Positions 16,402 through 19,370 of a stretch of 19,370 nucleotides of DNA are shown here, in pieces. Under the pieces are notes generated by a model. The model made no database searches, was not told the DNA's origin, and saw only the letters and a program-made list of their open reading frames with translations. The stretch covers positions 1-19,370 of the forward strand of contig JBAWVO010000100.1 in assembly GCA_037147235.1 (NCBI GenBank), read 5' to 3'. How positions within the stretch are numbered: the first letter of the stretch is position 1; each line of letters begins with the position of its first letter. This DNA is from JANXQG01 sp037147235. GTDB lineage: Bacteria > Planctomycetota > Planctomycetia > Pirellulales > Thermoguttaceae. Position numbers and translations under genes: made by a program.

Positions 16402-17700
16402 ATGAGAAATCCCGACGTATTGCTGGCAATGACCGAAGCGGAGATCGGCCGCGAGATCATTCGCCTGGTGCCGCATTGGTACGAGGCGCAATACGGCCCG
16501 GAGCAATATACCATTCCCGTGGGGAGCCACACGGCCCGATTCTGCAATCATTGTCGTCTCACGCCAAATCTCCGCACCTTTTTGTCGAGGATTTGTGCCC
16601 GCACGAAGACCCTGCCGTTGGAACACTTCGTGAACCTGCCGGGTCTGATCGATGTGCTCTTGGAGAGTTTTGCCATCGAGTGGCTGCGGATGCATTCGCC
16701 GACGACCGATTGGGGGCGGTTCATTAAGTACTTGGAATCACTCGCCCGGCGGACTCACGAGAACCAGCCGGTGGCCCTGAACCTGATTATCCGCCAGGGT
16801 CAAGGACTAGGCGATATCACGCGGCCGCGTATTCAGAAGTTCTTTGATCGCCTTGCCTCGTCGGCATTCTCTTATTTGGCCGTCGATAGCGACCTACGGC
16901 TGATTGAGTATGGCGAAGTCGAGTGGTCGCAGGTCAAAGCGGCTCGTTCTTACAAGTTTCATCCCGAGTTTCTACATCCTATCCATAGCGTGATGGACGA
17001 AACCGACTTGTCGGCCCACCTCACGGTCGGTGGCGACCTGATCATCATGAGCAAGGCCGGCCTGTTGGCCACGCGGCGAAATCGCAAGTGGAAGATTTAC
17101 GACGTTCGCACCTTCAAGAACAGCCTGGCCTACTGTCTCGGAAGCCACTACGTGGGAGCGAACCTCTTCGAGGTCGTCTTTGACCTGAGTTTCCGCCGTC
17201 AAGGTTCACTCTTGGTTTACGATCCCGATCATCTCGTCACCGACCACATTCTCAACACGGAAAGCATCATCGGCGGTGACCACCTCCAGAAGACTCAGGA
17301 CAGCACCGGAGCATTGCGGAGAACCGCAGTCGCTGGCACGACGGGTGGTCCAGAGACCAGTTGCCCCCCGGAAACAGGGCAATCGATGATCGTCGATTCG
17401 ATCACCGACACATCCATCGGCCGCAGGGCCGGCTCGCTTCGGCGAAAGCGGCGGCTGATTGAGATGTCGGGCGTCGATGGTGCGGTCGTGTTCGACAACG
17501 ACAACCTGCTGGCCGTAGGTGCCCTGATTCGTTCGCATCCCAACGTCGGCAATCATCTCGGTGCCCGAGTTACAGCCGCCCGCTCGGCGTATTTGTGGGG
17601 TGGCCGACCGATCAAGGTCAGTTCCGACGGTGACGTGGCGATCTACTTCAAGAGCCGCAACGGCGACAACGAGTGCGACGCGGCGATGAATTTCCTGTAA
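16402..17700 (+). CDS. protein with C-terminal DisA_N-like (diadenylate cyclase fold) sensor domain
   Basis: This is a 432-residue soluble protein. The C-terminal part aligns by eye with the DisA_N/DAC fold. GSLLVYDPDHL (268-278) matches the G-A-L-I-V strand; D359-G360-A361 in GVDGAVVFDNDNLLAVGAL matches the DGA nucleotide motif; LGARVTAARSA (386-396) matches LGTRHRAALGIS; and IKVSSDGDVAIYF matches the closing strands. The catalytic RHR is R-V-T here, and a longer loop (about 292-350) precedes DGA, so c-di-AMP synthesis is unlikely and nucleotide sensing more likely. Pfam has 'probable sensor domain DACN' families of this type, from memory. Residues 1-250 are an unrecognised helical and alpha/beta region with Cys48 and Cys51 spaced like a metal knuckle (CNHC). 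The ATG at 16402 has only a weak GAGTG upstream; ATG 16429 is an alternative. The gene stands alone behind a MITE-like element. Confidence 0.75.
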   Translation: MRNPDVLLAMTEAEIGREIIRLVPHWYEAQYGPEQYTIPVGSHTARFCNHCRLTPNLRTFLSRICARTKTLPLEHFVNLPGLIDVLLESFAIEWLRMHSPTTDWGRFIKYLESLARRTHENQPVALNLIIRQGQGLGDITRPRIQKFFDRLASSAFSYLAVDSDLRLIEYGEVEWSQVKAARSYKFHPEFLHPIHSVMDETDLSAHLTVGGDLIIMSKAGLLATRRNRKWKIYDVRTFKNSLAYCLGSHYVGANLFEVVFDLSFRRQGSLLVYDPDHLVTDHILNTESIIGGDHLQKTQDSTGALRRTAVAGTTGGPETSCPPETGQSMIVDSITDTSIGRRAGSLRRKRRLIEMSGVDGAVVFDNDNLLAVGALIRSHPNVGNHLGARVTAARSAYLWGGRPIKVSSDGDVAIYFKSRNGDNECDAAMNFL

Positions 17701-17771
17701 AATGCATCTTTCCTAGTCTTGCAGGAATCCCCCAAATTCGTATAAAATACCGGCACGGTGGGTATTTCCAA

Positions 17772-17832
17772 GTAGGTCAGGCTTTCCAGCTTGACGGTGC
17801 CGGACAAGGTCAGGCTGGAAAGCCTGACCTAC
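17772..17832. repeat. 24-bp inverted repeat hairpin
   Basis: The arms 17772-17795 and 17809-17832 pair at 23 of 24 bases around a 13-base loop (start GTAGGTCAGGCTTTCCAGC). It lies 72 bp after the DisA_N-like gene and 51 bp before the membrane-protein gene. It may act as a terminator-like or RNA-stabilising hairpin, though no T run follows. GTAGGTCAGGC-type palindromes are a dispersed repeat class in planctomycete genomes, from memory. Confidence 0.75.
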
Positions 17833-17882
17833 AACAGTTTTAACATTTTGGCGGGTGTTTCATTTGGAAAGGAAAATTTGCC

Positions 17883-19178
17883 GTGTTGGATAACGAGGGA
17901 GTGGTGCTACGAGCGATTTGTTGGTCAGAAATTTTCCCTTGGCTGAGCATTGCCAAGAGCTTTCGCCTGGCGATAACCCTTCGCCTGATAACCTTTGGGG
18001 CGGCGGCGGTATTGCTAACCCTGCTTGGGTGGTGGGGAATCGCAAATATCTTTTCGCATGAAAGAGTGCCCAGCAGCAGTTGGACTGGCTCGTTTCAAGG
18101 CCAATCAGCTTGGCAGGTCATCGATAATTCGGTGCCAAACCGCCCATTTGCGGGTTTTGACGATTCATCAGGTTTGAACATTCATGGACGCTCGCCTGTC
18201 GTGAGCACATGGGCTGTACTCAGCCGGCCAGTACTGCGGATTTTGTCTATCGCGCCGTCGGCATCAGACCAAGCGATGTCAGCAAGCGATTTCTTTGCTC
18301 TAATCCTTTCGGCCGTTTGGAGCCTGGCGGTCTGGGCATACTTCGGGGCGGCCATCAGTCGTGTGGCCGCAGTGCAGTTGGCCACCGGCGAGCGGGTGGG
18401 CTGGGGGGCATCGCTGCGTTGGGCTGGCGCGAAGTGGCTGGCTTACTTCTCGGCACCCGTGCTGCCCATGCTGGGAGTCACCTTGGTCGTGCTTCCGATT
18501 CTGGTGCTGGGGCTGATGATGAAAGCCAATACTCTTGCTGTTTTAGCCGCCCTCCTATGGCCGCTCGTGTTGGCCGGCGGGTTCGTGATGACAATCCTCC
18601 TATTAGGTGTACTCATGGGATGGCCGCTGATGTGGGCCACCATCAGTGTCGAGGGAACCGACAGTTTTGACGCATTGAATCGCACCTACTCGTACGTCTT
18701 TCAGCGGCCATTTCGCTATTTTTTCTATGCGATCGTGGCTGCTTTGGTCGGCTGGCTGGGCTGGATCGTGGTGGAGAACTTCGCTGCGTCGATCATCTGG
18801 CTTGCTTCCTGGGCGGCCAGTTGGGGCGCAGGATCGGCACGAATTCAGGAGTTGACGGATGGTTCTGGCGACGAGTCGTCGCTTGCCCACGCCGCCACGT
18901 CGCTCCTCGCCTTTTGGAGCGGCTTGGTAAAACTGTTGGCCATTGGCTATTCGTTCAGTTACTTCGGTGTCGCCTCGACGGCTATTTATTATCTGCTTCG
19001 CCGTGATGTTGACGCGAGGGAAACCGATGAAGTCTTTCTCGATGCGGATACCAGCGAACAGAAATTTGGCCTTCCCAAACTACAGAAAGATGCCGCCGGG
19101 GCACCGGAGATTGGCGAAAACGCCGCGGTGGAGGCTGGCTCGGCCGCCGAGAAAGCCAAAAATGAGCCAAGTGCGTAA
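17883..19178 (+). CDS. polytopic membrane protein of unknown function
   Basis: This 431-residue protein has about six to seven hydrophobic spans: one near 35-57, one near 135-165, two or three between about 190 and 255, one near 275-315 and one near 345-370. A periplasmic Ser-rich loop lies between the first two. After a Y-L-L-R-R-D-V-D junction there is a hydrophilic, Glu/Ala-rich tail of about 60 residues with the segment LPKLQKDAAGAPE. I recognise no catalytic motif or transporter signature. The tail layout resembles a conserved planctomycete hypothetical family that I know only vaguely. The start is a GTG at 17883 with AAAGGAAAA (about 17866-17874) upstream. The next gene begins 73 bp further on the same strand and encodes an exported protein, so the two may form an envelope operon. 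Confidence 0.8.
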   Translation: MLDNEGVVLRAICWSEIFPWLSIAKSFRLAITLRLITFGAAAVLLTLLGWWGIANIFSHERVPSSSWTGSFQGQSAWQVIDNSVPNRPFAGFDDSSGLNIHGRSPVVSTWAVLSRPVLRILSIAPSASDQAMSASDFFALILSAVWSLAVWAYFGAAISRVAAVQLATGERVGWGASLRWAGAKWLAYFSAPVLPMLGVTLVVLPILVLGLMMKANTLAVLAALLWPLVLAGGFVMTILLLGVLMGWPLMWATISVEGTDSFDALNRTYSYVFQRPFRYFFYAIVAALVGWLGWIVVENFAASIIWLASWAASWGAGSARIQELTDGSGDESSLAHAATSLLAFWSGLVKLLAIGYSFSYFGVASTAIYYLLRRDVDARETDEVFLDADTSEQKFGLPKLQKDAAGAPEIGENAAVEAGSAAEKAKNEPSA

Positions 19179-19251
19179 ATTGTAACCGGGAACCGCTTCG
19201 TAAAACGGAATTCATTCCGTTGGATCGTGGCTCCTTGAAAGGGCAATTATT

Positions 19252-19370
19252 ATGCGAAATCATAGTTTTCCGGTGCAAATTCTCGGTTGGTTGACAGGAG
19301 TTTCGTTCTGCCTTGTCGCGACCATCGTGTGGGCACAGCCACCTGAGTTGGGGTTTCCGTTGGGGGGGGG
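19252..19370 (+). CDS. 5' end of an exported protein, cut by the window edge
   Basis: Thirty-nine codons are present. The N-terminus has a basic start (MRNHS), a hydrophobic core (ILGWLTGVSFCLVATIVW) and AQPPE after a probable signal-peptidase site (W-A-Q). GAAAGGG lies about 10 bases before the ATG. It is in the same direction as the membrane protein gene and close behind it. Function cannot be told. The sequence ends in a run of ten G, which may be a contig-edge artefact. Confidence 0.65.
   Translation, partial: MRNHSFPVQILGWLTGVSFCLVATIVWAQPPELGFPLGG

Overview
The window looks like an accessory stretch of a planctomycete chromosome, probably Pirellulales-like; this is inferred from gene types, not from a marker gene. 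Supporting signs are a PEP-CTERM sorting-signal remnant, an FHA/coiled-coil/transmembrane protein, an RpoD-type sigma factor with a large insertion, a secreted GH2 hydrolase, a very long TPR protein and several families of short palindromic repeats. The last bases are a run of ten G, so the right edge may be a contig end.

Layout. 188-2392 (minus): FHA-domain protein with a tandemly duplicated coiled coil and two C-terminal membrane spans. 2982-3437: DksA/TraR-type zinc-finger regulator. 3551-4723: exported HtrA/DegP-type protease with one PDZ domain, overlapped at its stop by half of an XRE helix-turn-helix. 5093-8248: exported protein of 30 TPR units. 8500-10254 (minus): exported GH2 enzyme whose original C-terminus survives as a broken remnant next to an inserted palindromic element. 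10330-10570: frameshifted 3' end of a PEP-CTERM gene, followed by a 107-bp tandem repeat. 11061-12515: sigma-70 factor. 12563-12955 (minus): probable fragment of an AAA ATPase. 13227-13388: tiny lipoprotein with a Cys-x3 ladder. 13584-14654: RsmC/RlmG-like methyltransferase.

14700-16220 is an island in which a two-gene module of toxin-antitoxin type (toxin-like gene frameshifted, helix-turn-helix partner intact) lies between two fragments of IS91-type transposase. Its promoter is near consensus, has a perfect 10-bp palindrome in the spacer and appears to give a leaderless transcript. 16402-17700 encodes a protein ending in a DisA_N (diadenylate cyclase-fold) domain that keeps DGA but has lost the RHR motif, so it is more likely a nucleotide sensor than a cyclase. 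17883-19178 is a polytopic membrane protein, followed by the start of an exported protein cut by the window edge.

The genes do not form one pathway. Recurring themes are envelope proteins (protease, TPR, GH2, lipoprotein, membrane protein), transcription control (DksA-like, sigma factor, helix-turn-helix proteins) and strong gene decay: at least seven broken coding fragments in 19 kb. The best candidate for something little described is the DisA_N-like protein; the module with its leaderless promoter comes second.
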